Made by a program: the position numbers and the translations under genes. Positions 1-8,514 of a DNA stretch of 64,000 bases are shown in pieces. Position 1 is the first letter of the stretch, and each line of letters opens with the position of its first letter. This DNA comes from CAZKWG01 sp964615375 (GTDB lineage: Bacteria; Myxococcota_A; UBA796; CAZKWG01), in assembly GCA_964615375.1 (NCBI GenBank), contig CAZTOW010000005.1, positions 186,001-250,000 of the forward strand. The letters are read 5' to 3'. The notes under the pieces were generated by a model that was not told the origin of the DNA, ran no database searches, and saw only the letters and a list, made by a program, of their open reading frames with translations.

Positions 1-143
1 AGCCCGCCCTCCTCCAGCAGCACCGTCGCGGGCTCGACCCCCAGGGCCCACTCCGCGACCGGCGTCGCCGCGTCCGCCTCCTGGCGCCCACCGCACCCGG
101 AGCCTGACGCGAGCAGCGCCACCATCGTCCACCGAGCGACCAT
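1..143 (-). CDS. N-terminus of a putative lipoprotein (cut by window edge)
   Basis: Reading the minus strand from an ATG at 143 gives a short hydrophobic segment (MVARWTMVALLASGSGC) followed by an Ala/Glu-rich stretch that runs off the window. The Cys after a short hydrophobic core suggests a type II signal peptide, although the residues before the Cys (GSG) are not an ideal lipobox. A second in-frame ATG lies at 125. Only about 47 residues are visible, so no function can be given. It is divergent from the Rieske oxygenase gene, leaving only 40 bp for both promoters. Confidence 0.5.
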   Translation of the reverse strand, partial: MVARWTMVALLASGSGCGGRQEADAATPVAEWALGVEPATVLLEEGG

Positions 144-183
144 CCCGACAGCATAACCCGCCCCGCCGGGATAGTCTGCGCCG

Positions 184-1194
184 ATGTCCATCGCCTCGCT
201 CGCCCCTTTCCCTGAGGGCTGGTACTGTCTCGGGCTCAGCGCGGAGCTCCCCGCCGGATCGGCGCGTCCGGTGCGGATCTGCGGCGAAGATCGCGTGCTC
301 TTCCGCACGGCCTCCGGTCGCCCCGGCGTGCTGGACGCCTTCTGCCCGCACCTGGGGGCCCACCTGGGTCACGGCAGCCGGGTGGAGGGGGAGCAGCTCC
401 GCTGCCCCATGCACGGCTTCTGCTTCGACGGGCAGGGCACCTGCGTGTCCACCCCCTACGGCTCGCGGCCGCCGCCCGCCGCTCGCGCCCGCGCCTGGCC
501 GGTGATCGAGCGCCACGGGCTGCTGCTCACCTGGAGCGGCCCTCCCGACGTCGCGCCGCGCTGGGAGCCGCCCGCGCTCGACGACCAGGGCTGGCGCCCG
601 CTGCGGATGCGCTGCCTGCCGCTCAAGACCCACGTTCAGGAGATCGCGGAGAACAGCGTCGATCTGGGGCACTTCCCCGAGGTCCACCACTACTGGGACG
701 TCGAGGAGCTCGCCCCCGCGGAGGTCGAGGGCCCCATCCTCCGCGCCCGCTACGCCTTCTCCCGCGCCAACCCCTTCCTGGCCTCCCTGCCCGGCATCCG
801 CACGGAGATCTCGGTGCAGGTCATCGGCTTCGGCCTGTCCGTGGTGGACGCGCACGTCCGGGATCTGGACGTCCGCGCGCGGCTCTTCGTGCTCCCCATG
901 CCGGTGGACGTGGGCCAGAGCGAGCTGCGCGTGGCCGCCACCCTGCCCGTCGCGCCCCAGCCCATCCTGCCCCTGCGCCTGCTCCCCACGGCCCTGCTGC
1001 ACGACATCATCTTCCGGGGCTACGTGGACGACGTGCTGCAGGACCGCCACATCTGGGAGAACAAGCGCTGGGTCTCCCCCCCGGCGCTGGCGCAGGGGGA
1101 CGGGCCCATCGGCCGCTACCGGAGCTGGGCCCGCCAGTTCTACAAGCCGACCAGCGACGGATCCTCGATGAGCAGCGCCGCCACGACCACCTGA
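184..1194 (+). CDS. Rieske non-heme iron oxygenase, KshA/DAF-36-like
   Basis: The 336-aa protein has an N-terminal Rieske [2Fe-2S] domain with the ligand pairs CPH (in CPHLGAHLGHG) and CPMH, about residues 54-80. The catalytic half contains ENSVDLGHFPEVHH, which fits the N-x2-D-x2-H-x4-H mononuclear iron site of terminal oxygenases. Length and motif order resemble the 3-ketosteroid 9-alpha-hydroxylase oxygenase KshA and cholesterol 7-desaturases (DAF-36/Neverland). A sterol or other hydrophobic ring substrate is therefore a family-based guess only. No reductase gene is adjacent. The 3' end overlaps the convergent M56 peptidase gene by 55 bp. Confidence 0.85.
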   Translation: MSIASLAPFPEGWYCLGLSAELPAGSARPVRICGEDRVLFRTASGRPGVLDAFCPHLGAHLGHGSRVEGEQLRCPMHGFCFDGQGTCVSTPYGSRPPPAARARAWPVIERHGLLLTWSGPPDVAPRWEPPALDDQGWRPLRMRCLPLKTHVQEIAENSVDLGHFPEVHHYWDVEELAPAEVEGPILRARYAFSRANPFLASLPGIRTEISVQVIGFGLSVVDAHVRDLDVRARLFVLPMPVDVGQSELRVAATLPVAPQPILPLRLLPTALLHDIIFRGYVDDVLQDRHIWENKRWVSPPALAQGDGPIGRYRSWARQFYKPTSDGSSMSSAATTT

Positions 1195-2690
1195 GCCACG
1201 TAGTCGTTGAGCAGCCCCTTCTCCTGGAGGGCGAAGACGTCGCGCGTCCCGCCCGCGCGGATGGCGGCGTCCACGGCGTTCGGCCCCTGGTTGTAGGCCG
1301 CGAGCGCCAGCCCCCAGTCCCCGTAGCGGGCGTGGTTGTCGCTGAGCAGGTCGATGGCGGCCTCGGTCTCCTTCGCCACGTCCAGGCGCTCGTCCACGCC
1401 GCCGTCGACCACCAGCCCGTACTCGCGGGCCGTGGACCGGATGAACATCCAGTAGCCGGCCCCGCGGCTCTGCTCGGGCACGCGCGCGTCCAGCTCGGCG
1501 CCGGTGAGGTTCTGGTAGCCGCTCTCGATCAGCGGGATGGCTGAGAGCGCCCGGGGGAGGCCGCGCGCGGCCAGGGCCTGCTCGAAGGCGGGGCCGTGCT
1601 CGGGGTAGCGGGCGAGCCCGGCCTGCACCCAGGCCCGCCCGCCCGGGGTGGCGATCAGGCGCTGGGCGGCCTCCACCACGGCGGCGTTGACAACCAAGGG
1701 AAATCCGCCCTCGGGCTCCATCTGGCGGGCGACCCGGATCAGCTCCGCGCTGGAGACCGTCCGCGTGGCCAGCGCGCGGTCGCCGGCCCAGGCGACGGAG
1801 AGGACGAGGGGCAGCCCGAGCAGGGCGAGCGCGCGGGACAGGGGAGAGCGGTTGGGCGTTGGGGGCTTCAGCACAGCTTCAATCCTCCTCTTCAGCAGGG
1901 ATGGCCTCGGCGAGACGAGGCCGGGGAAGGCGAGCGGGGTGGCGCGGGCGGCCACGGCGTAGAGGGCCTCGGCGTAGCGTCGGGCGGACACCCCGCGGGC
2001 GAGCAGATCGCGGTCGCAGGCCAGCTCCTCGGCCTCGGCCAGCCGCCGACGCCACCAGGCCGCCGCGGGGTTGGCGAAGCTCAGCGCGCCAGTCAGCGCC
2101 AGCACCCAGGCGAAGCTGGCGTCCCCCGCGCGCAGGTGCTGGAGCTCGTGGCGGAGCGCCAGGAGCCGGAGCTCAGGATCGGCGAAGCTCGCCGGATCCA
2201 GGACGATGATGGAGCGACCCAGCCACAGCGTGCAGGGGGCGCTGGCGCCCGGCGAGACCCGGATCTCCACCCCGCGCGTCCGCCGCCACAGGACCGAGGG
2301 CGCCAGCAGGCGCCGCGCCCCCAGCGTGGCCCGCGCGAGGCCCACGCCCCCCGCCAGCCCCAGCGCGACCACCACGACCACCCCCGCCCCCAGCGTGGTC
2401 CGCGCGGGCAGCACCGTGGGCGTGGGCCGACCGGACGCGCCCACGGTCAGCACCGGACCGGGCTCCCGCCAGCTCCGCGCCGCCCAGAGCTGGGCTGGCG
2501 GGGTGTAGGGCGCGTCCACCGGCAGCAGCGGCGCCAGCAGCGGCGACAGCAGGGCCAGCAGCAGCAACCGGCGGCCCCAGCGCACGCGCTCTCCGGGATC
2601 CAGCCGCAGGGCGGCCCAGATCGCGGCCCCCGCCGCCAGCGCGAGCTGCAGGGTCAGCGCCGCGCGCAGCAGGCTCAAGGCCCCGGTCAC
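1140..2690 (-). CDS. BlaR1-type M56 metallopeptidase fused to a lytic transglycosylase (SLT) domain
   Basis: I chose the GTG at 2690, which overlaps the blaI stop (GTGA), giving 516 aa. Hydrophobic segments lie near residues 10-30, 41-57 and 101-120. The zinc-protease motif HELQH is at about 181-185, with the downstream EAEELACD segment typical of M56 (BlaR1/MecR1) peptidases. After another hydrophobic segment (about 284-300), where BlaR1 has a penicillin-binding sensor, this protein has an MltD-like SLT domain: IPLIESGYQN (catalytic Glu about 389), GYWMFIRSTAREYGL and ALAAYNQGPNAV. With the upstream BlaI repressor this predicts a two-gene system that senses or cuts peptidoglycan at the periplasmic face and relieves repression by proteolysis inside. 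An upstream in-frame extension exists but only covers blaI in another frame. Confidence 0.88.
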   Translation of the reverse strand: MTGALSLLRAALTLQLALAAGAAIWAALRLDPGERVRWGRRLLLLALLSPLLAPLLPVDAPYTPPAQLWAARSWREPGPVLTVGASGRPTPTVLPARTTLGAGVVVVVALGLAGGVGLARATLGARRLLAPSVLWRRTRGVEIRVSPGASAPCTLWLGRSIIVLDPASFADPELRLLALRHELQHLRAGDASFAWVLALTGALSFANPAAAWWRRRLAEAEELACDRDLLARGVSARRYAEALYAVAARATPLAFPGLVSPRPSLLKRRIEAVLKPPTPNRSPLSRALALLGLPLVLSVAWAGDRALATRTVSSAELIRVARQMEPEGGFPLVVNAAVVEAAQRLIATPGGRAWVQAGLARYPEHGPAFEQALAARGLPRALSAIPLIESGYQNLTGAELDARVPEQSRGAGYWMFIRSTAREYGLVVDGGVDERLDVAKETEAAIDLLSDNHARYGDWGLALAAYNQGPNAVDAAIRAGGTRDVFALQEKGLLNDYVAQVVVAALLIEDPSLVGL

Positions 2691-3088
2691 GCCTGCTCCC
2701 CGTCCGGCCCCTTGTGGTCGAGCATGCGCCGGATCTCCTCGAGCTCGGCCTTGTCCACCTCGCCGGAGTCCAGCAGGCTGCGCACCAGGGCGCGGGGGTC
2801 GCCGCCGAAGATCCGGTGGACCAGGTCCGCCACCGCCGCCCGCTGCCAGCGCGGGCGCTCGGCCACCGGCGCGTAGACCAGTCGCCGCCCGTCGCGGTGG
2901 CTCTGGGCGAAGCCCTTGCTCTCCAGGATCTTCGCCAGCGTCGCGACGGTGGTGTACGCGCGCCCGTCGCCCAGGCGCTCGACCAGCTCGCCGACGTCCG
3001 CCTCTCCCGCCGCCCACAGGGCGTTCATGATCTCCAGCTCGGCGTCGGTCAGCCGGGGATCTCCCTCTTCGCGTGGTCTACGGCCCAT
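2687..3088 (-). CDS. BlaI/MecI/CopY-family transcriptional repressor
   Basis: The 133-aa protein begins RLTDAELEIMNALW and contains YTTVATLAKILESKGF followed by a basic segment (SHRDGRRLVYAPV), the winged-helix pattern of BlaI/MecI repressors, then a C-terminal dimerisation region (VRSLLDSGEVDKAELEEIRRMLDHK). A GGGAGG ribosome site sits 4 nt before the ATG. The gene is translationally coupled to the M56 peptidase gene, the normal BlaI partner that inactivates the repressor by cleavage. A near-consensus promoter with two dyads lies 20-62 bp upstream, so autoregulation is expected. Confidence 0.93.
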   Translation of the reverse strand: MGRRPREEGDPRLTDAELEIMNALWAAGEADVGELVERLGDGRAYTTVATLAKILESKGFAQSHRDGRRLVYAPVAERPRWQRAAVADLVHRIFGGDPRALVRSLLDSGEVDKAELEEIRRMLDHKGPDGEQA

Positions 3089-3107
3089 GGGCCTCCCTTC
3101 GATCTCC

Positions 3108-3136
3108 TAATTACGAATTCTTTCGTAGTCTGTCAA
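3108..3136 (-). promoter_or_regulatory. Sigma70-type promoter of the blaI-M56 operon
   Basis: On the minus strand TTGACA (3136-3131) is followed by a 17-nt spacer and TAATTA (3113-3108), close to the vegetative consensus. It is the clearest promoter in the window and stands out as AT-rich. It lies 20 bp upstream of the BlaI ATG. Confidence 0.8.
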
Positions 3137-3150
3137 CGAAAGAATTCGTA
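3112..3150. promoter_or_regulatory. Two dyad operators (probable BlaI-family binding sites)
   Basis: TACGAATTCTTTCGTA (3112-3127) is a dyad of form TACGAA-N4-TTCGTA. AACGAAAGAATTCGTA (3135-3150) is a second copy differing at one outer base. Together they form a perfect 15-bp inverted repeat (3112-3126 / 3136-3150). The first covers the -10 and spacer and the second overlaps the -35. BlaI/MecI repressors bind dyads in this position, although their usual core is TACA-N-TGTA, so this would be a divergent site. Confidence 0.75.
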
Positions 3151-3202
3151 GTTCTGCGGATCGCGGCAGGGGCGCTATCGTGGAGGGATCTCGGAGCGCC
3201 GA

Positions 3203-3637
3203 ATGAACCTGCTGCTGATCATCCTGCTGGCCTGTGGTCGAGGAGACGACAAGGGCTCGAGCCCCGCCGAGGGCGAGGGCGAGGGCGAGGGTGAGGGGGA
3301 GGGGGAAGGCGAGGGAGAAGGCGAGGGCGAGGGCGAGACCGGCTCGACGGCCTTCGATCTCTGCACCTGGCTCGTAGAGAACACGCCGGAGGAGATCCCC
3401 GAGGGCGACGCGATCACGGTGCTGTGCTTCCCGTTGAACCTGGACTGCGAGAGCGGGATCCGCGTCACCACGACCCAGGCGATCATCGACCAGGGCGGTG
3501 AGATCTGCCGCGAGACGGAGGGCTCGCCCATCTTCCAGTACACGATGCAGATGTGCCAGGACCCGGAGGACGAGAGCGTGCGCCTGAACGGCGTGGCCTG
3601 CTCCTTCCTGGGCGGGGGTGGGGGTGGGGGGGGATAG
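3203..3637 (+). CDS. Putative lipoprotein with (Glu-Gly)n linker and poly-Gly C-terminus
   Basis: The 144-aa product starts MNLLLIILLACG, a short lipoprotein signal with lipobox LLAC. Next comes an alternating Glu-Gly tract (11 EG units plus E) and then a Cys-containing domain with six Cys (CTWLVEN, VLCFP, LDCESG, EICRE, MQMCQD, VACSF), probably disulphide-bonded outside the cytoplasm. It ends in eight Gly. I do not recognise the domain. Signal plus low-complexity linker plus Cys-rich domain recurs in other lipoproteins of this window. The linker and C-terminal tract are encoded by simple repeats that may vary in length. Confidence 0.7.
   Translation: MNLLLIILLACGRGDDKGSSPAEGEGEGEGEGEGEGEGEGEGEGETGSTAFDLCTWLVENTPEEIPEGDAITVLCFPLNLDCESGIRVTTTQAIIDQGGEICRETEGSPIFQYTMQMCQDPEDESVRLNGVACSFLGGGGGGGG
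3269..3337. repeat. Hexanucleotide tandem repeat (GAGGGC-like) in lipoprotein linker
   Basis: About eleven and a half units of GAG-GGN encode the Glu-Gly tract of the lipoprotein at 3203-3637. Units vary at the third codon position (GGC, GGT, GGG, GGA; GAG, GAA). The period is a multiple of three, so copy-number change would alter linker length without breaking the frame. Confidence 0.85.
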
Positions 3638-3683
3638 CCCGCGCCAGGCCGAGGACTGGGATAAGCGAATTGGGGAGGTGTTG

Positions 3684-4727
3684 ATGTCAGGAGAACTCCA
3701 CCAGATCCGATTCGAACTGCAGCGCGACCCTGTCCACGGCCTCGATCCGAACGACATCGAGGGCGTTCGCGGCTGGCGGGTCCGCCTCGCCGAGTCCCAG
3801 ATCGTCCTGACGGGACGCATGGAGTCTGCGGCGATCTACGTTGGGAAGGAGCAGGTCGAGCGTGGCTCGCTCCAGAACCTCGAGGAGCTCGGAAAAGAGG
3901 CCATGCTCGCGCTCATCTTCCGCGTCGGCGGGGATCGCGAGCACGTCGTCCGGTGTTTTCGCGAGGGCGAGGTGTGGATGGAGCTCGGAGACTCCAGGCG
4001 CCGCGCCGCCGGTCTGCTCGAGCTCGAGCGCGGGACCGAGCGCTGGTGGCTGGCCTGGCGCCTCTTCGGGCAGGGGGAAGCCGGGGTGGGCGTCTTTCAT
4101 GGCGACTGGCAGATCCAGGAGGGCGAGGGGGTAGAGGCCCTGCCCGAGCCCTTCCGGGAGTGGATCGACACATCCAAGGTTGAGCTCCAGGAGAGCGCCT
4201 TCCAGGAGTCGCTCCAGGGCCCGGCGGAGGACATCCGTATGGGGGCCGTCGGCGTCCAGGGGGTCCTGCCCGGGCACCCCTGTCAGGTCGCTGCGGTGCT
4301 CGGCCAGATCACCGACCAGGAGCTGCTCGCGGCGCCTGTTCGCTGCATCTACGTCTTCGCCTTTCGCCCCGGCGTGCTCGAGCGCTTCGAGGTGCGTGGG
4401 AAGCTCCGCGTGCCGCTGGACGACCTGGTTCGAGCGATCGCCGGGCAGGGGCCCACCGAGGCGATGGCGGTCATCCATCCCGCGGTCATCGAGGTGGACG
4501 GCGTGAACCATCGCTGCGTGGCCACCGTGGTCGAGCGCAACGGACGGCGAGGTACCCGGCTGGTGCCGTTCCGGGTCGAGGGCGGGAGGCTGGTCCCGAT
4601 GGACCCGGTCTTCAAGGACGAGGGCGAGGTCGGGGAGAAGGGGATGTGGATCGGCGTGGAGCCGACCATGCACGTAGGGCTCACGGCCCTGGGACCGCTC
4701 GGCTCGGAGTCCATGCCGGAGGGCTGA
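3684..4727 (+). CDS. Hypothetical protein, 347 aa
   Basis: I chose the ATG at 3684 (MSGELHQIRFELQRDP) because GGGAGGTG at 3673-3680 is well spaced; the frame is open 66 bp further upstream but that part lies in the G-rich tract. The product is acidic, soluble, without signal peptide or membrane segments, and rich in beta-strand-like alternation with many Trp and Arg (for example GTERWWLAWRLFGQ). I recognise no motif. It ends 13 bp before the convergent 1257-aa gene. Confidence 0.7.
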   Translation: MSGELHQIRFELQRDPVHGLDPNDIEGVRGWRVRLAESQIVLTGRMESAAIYVGKEQVERGSLQNLEELGKEAMLALIFRVGGDREHVVRCFREGEVWMELGDSRRRAAGLLELERGTERWWLAWRLFGQGEAGVGVFHGDWQIQEGEGVEALPEPFREWIDTSKVELQESAFQESLQGPAEDIRMGAVGVQGVLPGHPCQVAAVLGQITDQELLAAPVRCIYVFAFRPGVLERFEVRGKLRVPLDDLVRAIAGQGPTEAMAVIHPAVIEVDGVNHRCVATVVERNGRRGTRLVPFRVEGGRLVPMDPVFKDEGEVGEKGMWIGVEPTMHVGLTALGPLGSESMPEG

Positions 4728-4740
4728 CGAACGCCCTCGC

Positions 4741-7700
4741 TCAGCCCGCGTCGAGCGCGGCGCGCACCCGTGCGGCCAGATCGTCGAGACGTGCCGGTCC
4801 CCAGGTGTGCGGCGGGAGAGGAAGTTCGCGTGTCCGGCGCTCCAGGTAGCCTTCGTGGGCGTCGAGGAAGGACGCGAGCGCGATCCGCCGCCGCAGCCGG
4901 AGGCGCGGGTCCTCGGGTTCGACGCGCAGCCAGGCTTCGGCGAGGCGCGCGAGGCCCTGGCGCTCCCGGATCCGCCAGGTGTCGGGGTGGTCGAAGAGGG
5001 CGAGAGCCGCCTCGAGGTCGCCCCGCTCCAGAGCCTGGTCCGCCTGCAGGATCGTCTGAACCTGCCTGTGGAGGCGAATCTGCAGACAGCTCTGCCAGTC
5101 GTCCGACGCGACCGGGGCCGGCACGCCCTCCAGGGTCTCGACGAGCGTGAGCTCGAACAGGAGCGCGTCCTCACAAGCTCCACCGATACGCTGAGCCGCA
5201 CGCAGCGCGCTCGCGCCGTCCCCGAGGCTCCCCGTGTGAAGCAGCGCCAGCCCACGGAGGTGGAGCGCGTGCTGAGCGAAAGCGGGCTCGAGGCGTGTGG
5301 TGTCGAGATCCTGGAGCTTCGCCTGCGCCTCCTCCCACAGGCCGTCTCGGCTGGCCAGGATCGCGGCGTACAGACGCGACCGGGGATGATCGGGGAAGCG
5401 CTCCCGTGTCTCCTCGACGATCGCCTCCCCCTCGACGCCGTGCTCGAGCACGAAGAGCGCCGCCGCGAGGTCGTAGAGGCCGGTTGGATCCTCCGCATGC
5501 ATCACTCGGAGGGCCTCAATCTCGCGGTCACGGTCCGGCCGGGACATGGCCCCCAGCACACGGCGCAGGCGATCTCCGAGCGTCGTCAGGGTGTCGAGAT
5601 CCACCTCGCACGATTGCCCGACGTCGAGCGCGTCCTCCGACCAGACCGTGCGGAGCCAGAGGAGGTCGAGCGCATGGACGTCCACCTCCTCGTCCGCCGC
5701 GTCGAAGGCGACGTAGCGGAGCCCCTCGGGGACCGTGGCGAGCGCGTGGACGTGGCGCGACCCCGCGTCCACGAAGAAGGTCGTCGTCGCGGGCACCCAG
5801 CTTCCTTTGGGCTCAGAGCCATCCATCCACTCGGTGAGGATCCGGCCGCTGGCGCCTGGGCTCATCTTGATGCGCACGCATCCCCGGGCACGATCGGTGC
5901 CGATCTGGCTGGGAGCGGACATGTCGGAGCCTCCGAAGAGGCGGATCTTGGAGGCGTCGGCGTCGGAGGAGGTCCGATAGAGGCCCACAGGGCGCGCCCG
6001 CACCTGCGGCTTGAACTCGGCCGACGCGGAGCGCAGGGCCGCCACACGGACCTCCTCGCTGGTGATCAGCCCCACCAGCGGCCGACCATCGGCGAGGACC
6101 GCGACGCGCTGGAACAGGTGGCCGTCGCTCGGCAACCGCTTCCCTGGGGGGGCGCCGGAAGGTCGGAACAGGGTGACACCCTCCCGCTCGCCCAGAACGG
6201 CCACGGTGGGGACCTCACATCCGATCAGCGGCGCGGGCCACCCTTCGAACTCACACACGCGACATCCCCACGGGTGGGGGTTCTCTCTGGAGGTGGGCGT
6301 GCTCGCCGGCCAGCGCTCCACGTCGTAGATCCGGACCTCCCAGCCGCTCCCGGTCCAATGTCGAAGCCACACGTAGCGCCCGCCAGGCGCCAGCACCGTG
6401 CCTTGGACGTGGGTCGGACTCTCCGGTGGCGTGAGCGGTCGGGGACGCCAGAGCAGCGGCTCGCCGTCGCTCCAGCGAAGCTTCAGCACAGCCCCGTAGA
6501 CATCCACGATCGTCAGCGTCCCCTCCGAGAGGATCACGTACGCGGGCACCATCGACCCTGGGGCGCAGAGCGTGAGCACGCGGCGCACCTCGAGCGAAGG
6601 CAGCGCGATCTCTCGGACGAATACATACCTCGCGCGCACCTCGACATAGGCGAGCGCCTGGCCGTCGGGCGTGAGCCAGGGGAGCCCGTGGCGCCGCTCC
6701 CAGGGCAGGTCGACGTCCATCACCCCGATGTCCACGTCGTGGACCTCCACGCGCCACTGCAGCCGGATCCGCGCGGACAAGGCGCGGACGGCGTCGAGGT
6801 CGCCGGCCTGGGTAGCCTCGTCCCGGGCCATCAGCAGGTCACCCCTGCCTTCGGCCTCGACCGCCCGCCGCGCATGCTCCAGGCGCCGCAGCTCCACCTC
6901 GATCTCGGCCTCGACCGCCCGCCGCTCCGCCGAGGGCAGCTCGGCGGCGAGACGGAGCGCCCGCTCGTGCTCCCCGGCGCATCGGGCCTCGGCGACCGCG
7001 TCGCGCGCGACTGCCGCCTGCTGCTCGGCCCGCGCCGCCCGCGCGGCCTCGATCTCCGCAGACAGCGAACGGGCTGCTGGGAGGCGCCGCAGGGTGCGCT
7101 CGTGGCGCGCCAGGATCGAGGACGCGGCCTCGAGCTCCCCCTGGTCGAAGGCCTCCCTGGCTGCCTGCAGTGCGCACGCGGCGTCCACCCCCGCCTCGTC
7201 CGCGGGCAGGGCCTCCAGCCAGGTCATCTCGGGGAGCGGAGAGAGCTGCTGAATCGCGCGCCTCGCGGCGGCGGGCAGGGCCGTCCAGGTCAGCAGACCC
7301 GCCCGTCGGTCACCGGCGCTCAACATCATGGAGACGCGCTCCCTCGCGAGATCCTGCAGCCGCTCGCTCAGGCGCGTCTCCAGGGCGTCGAGCTCTCTCA
7401 GCAGCGAGGACTGCGACGCGCCGAGCGCCCGGGCCCTGCGGACCAGAGACGGTACCGCGGCGACCTCGCCCTGATCGAGCGCCGCTTGCGCGGCCTTCGC
7501 GAGCCGGAGGGCCTCCGCGTGGGCCCGAGCCTCCTCCATCCGAGCCTGAGCGCCCCGGGCAGCGGCGTTGCCTGGCCACTTCGCGAAGATCTCCGCCGTG
7601 ATTCGCTCCACGAGCCCCCAGTCTTCTGCGGCGAGCGCGGCCGCGAGAGGCTCCTCCAGGGGTCGGCGACGCTCGGCCTCGAGGGTGGTGAGCGTGTCCT

Positions 7701-8514
7701 CCAGGCGGATCAGCGCCGGGTGTGTCGGGTCCAGCTCACGGCAGGACACGAGGTCCCGCTTCGCCTCTTCCAGGGCGCCCTCTCGAAGCGCGATCTCGGC
7801 GAGATACACGAGGGCCTCCAGGCTCGCCTCGCGGCTCGCGACCGACAGATGCCCCCGCGCCCGATTTCGCTCGCCGACCCGCGCAGCCGCGACGGCGAGG
7901 GTCCCCCGGACCTCCGGATCGGAGAGAGCCTGGCGTGAGAGTCGGCCCTCGAGCTCGAGCGCGGCCTGGTCTTCACACAGGTGGTTCACCAGCAGATCCA
8001 GCAAGGCCCGAGCCGCGGGGGGCGAGCCCATGCTCTCGTCGAACGCGGCCCCGAGCTGCTGGCGTGCCTCCTCGTAGTCGTAGGCGTCCAGCGCCTCCAG
8101 GCCCGCTCGCAGCCGGTCGTTCGATCGGGTGGAGCCTGGCGCAGACAGAGGCGTGAGGGGCGCGACAGTCGTCTGTTCCGAAGGCAGCAGCTCAGCCTCG
8201 ACCCAGCGTCGGGCGTCCTCGTCGAGCGCGGCGACCACCGCGTGGCAGGCGTCCCGCCCGCTGCCTCGGTGGCGCAGCGTCACGACCCGCTCGTCCACCG
8301 CGTCCCGGTGAACCTCCAGCAGCTCCGGGTGTCGTCGCACGAGCAGGCTCTGGAGTCGGGCCTTGAGCGCGTAGTGCTCGGCTTGCTGGCGGGGCGACAG
8401 GCCGCGATCTGTGGGGTTGACGTCATGAATCAGCGCGAAGAGCTGCTCGACCGTGGCGCGGACCCGCCCCGCCAGGAGCTCGTCCGGCTCAGGGAGAGTG
8501 GGCCTTCGACTCAT
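4741..8514 (-). CDS. Large TPR/helical-repeat protein with central beta-propeller-like region
   Basis: The 1257-aa protein lacks a signal peptide. Residues about 130-290 show TPR-like helical pairs (YDYEEARQQLGAAF, GALEEAKRDLVSCRELDP). Residues about 290-620 are Ala/Glu/Arg-rich helices, possibly coiled coil. Residues about 620-980 are beta-rich with blade-like repeats (WLTPDGQALAYVEV, LAPGGRYVWLRHW, FFVDAGSRHVHALA) resembling a WD40/PQQ-type propeller. The C-terminal 270 residues return to TPR-like repeats (GLWEEAQAKLQDLD). This suggests a scaffold; no catalytic motif was seen. Its ATG lies inside the 3' end of the upstream lipoprotein gene (26-bp overlap), implying coupled translation. Confidence 0.75.
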   Translation of the reverse strand: MSRRPTLPEPDELLAGRVRATVEQLFALIHDVNPTDRGLSPRQQAEHYALKARLQSLLVRRHPELLEVHRDAVDERVVTLRHRGSGRDACHAVVAALDEDARRWVEAELLPSEQTTVAPLTPLSAPGSTRSNDRLRAGLEALDAYDYEEARQQLGAAFDESMGSPPAARALLDLLVNHLCEDQAALELEGRLSRQALSDPEVRGTLAVAAARVGERNRARGHLSVASREASLEALVYLAEIALREGALEEAKRDLVSCRELDPTHPALIRLEDTLTTLEAERRRPLEEPLAAALAAEDWGLVERITAEIFAKWPGNAAARGAQARMEEARAHAEALRLAKAAQAALDQGEVAAVPSLVRRARALGASQSSLLRELDALETRLSERLQDLARERVSMMLSAGDRRAGLLTWTALPAAARRAIQQLSPLPEMTWLEALPADEAGVDAACALQAAREAFDQGELEAASSILARHERTLRRLPAARSLSAEIEAARAARAEQQAAVARDAVAEARCAGEHERALRLAAELPSAERRAVEAEIEVELRRLEHARRAVEAEGRGDLLMARDEATQAGDLDAVRALSARIRLQWRVEVHDVDIGVMDVDLPWERRHGLPWLTPDGQALAYVEVRARYVFVREIALPSLEVRRVLTLCAPGSMVPAYVILSEGTLTIVDVYGAVLKLRWSDGEPLLWRPRPLTPPESPTHVQGTVLAPGGRYVWLRHWTGSGWEVRIYDVERWPASTPTSRENPHPWGCRVCEFEGWPAPLIGCEVPTVAVLGEREGVTLFRPSGAPPGKRLPSDGHLFQRVAVLADGRPLVGLITSEEVRVAALRSASAEFKPQVRARPVGLYRTSSDADASKIRLFGGSDMSAPSQIGTDRARGCVRIKMSPGASGRILTEWMDGSEPKGSWVPATTTFFVDAGSRHVHALATVPEGLRYVAFDAADEEVDVHALDLLWLRTVWSEDALDVGQSCEVDLDTLTTLGDRLRRVLGAMSRPDRDREIEALRVMHAEDPTGLYDLAAALFVLEHGVEGEAIVEETRERFPDHPRSRLYAAILASRDGLWEEAQAKLQDLDTTRLEPAFAQHALHLRGLALLHTGSLGDGASALRAAQRIGGACEDALLFELTLVETLEGVPAPVASDDWQSCLQIRLHRQVQTILQADQALERGDLEAALALFDHPDTWRIRERQGLARLAEAWLRVEPEDPRLRLRRRIALASFLDAHEGYLERRTRELPLPPHTWGPARLDDLAARVRAALDAG

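Noticed and set aside
4807..7938. Long open frame of 1043 codons on the plus strand
   Set aside because: It lies wholly opposite the 1257-aa minus-strand gene, has a composition rich in Arg, His, Pro and Gly typical of antisense frames in high-GC DNA, and no recognisable domain.
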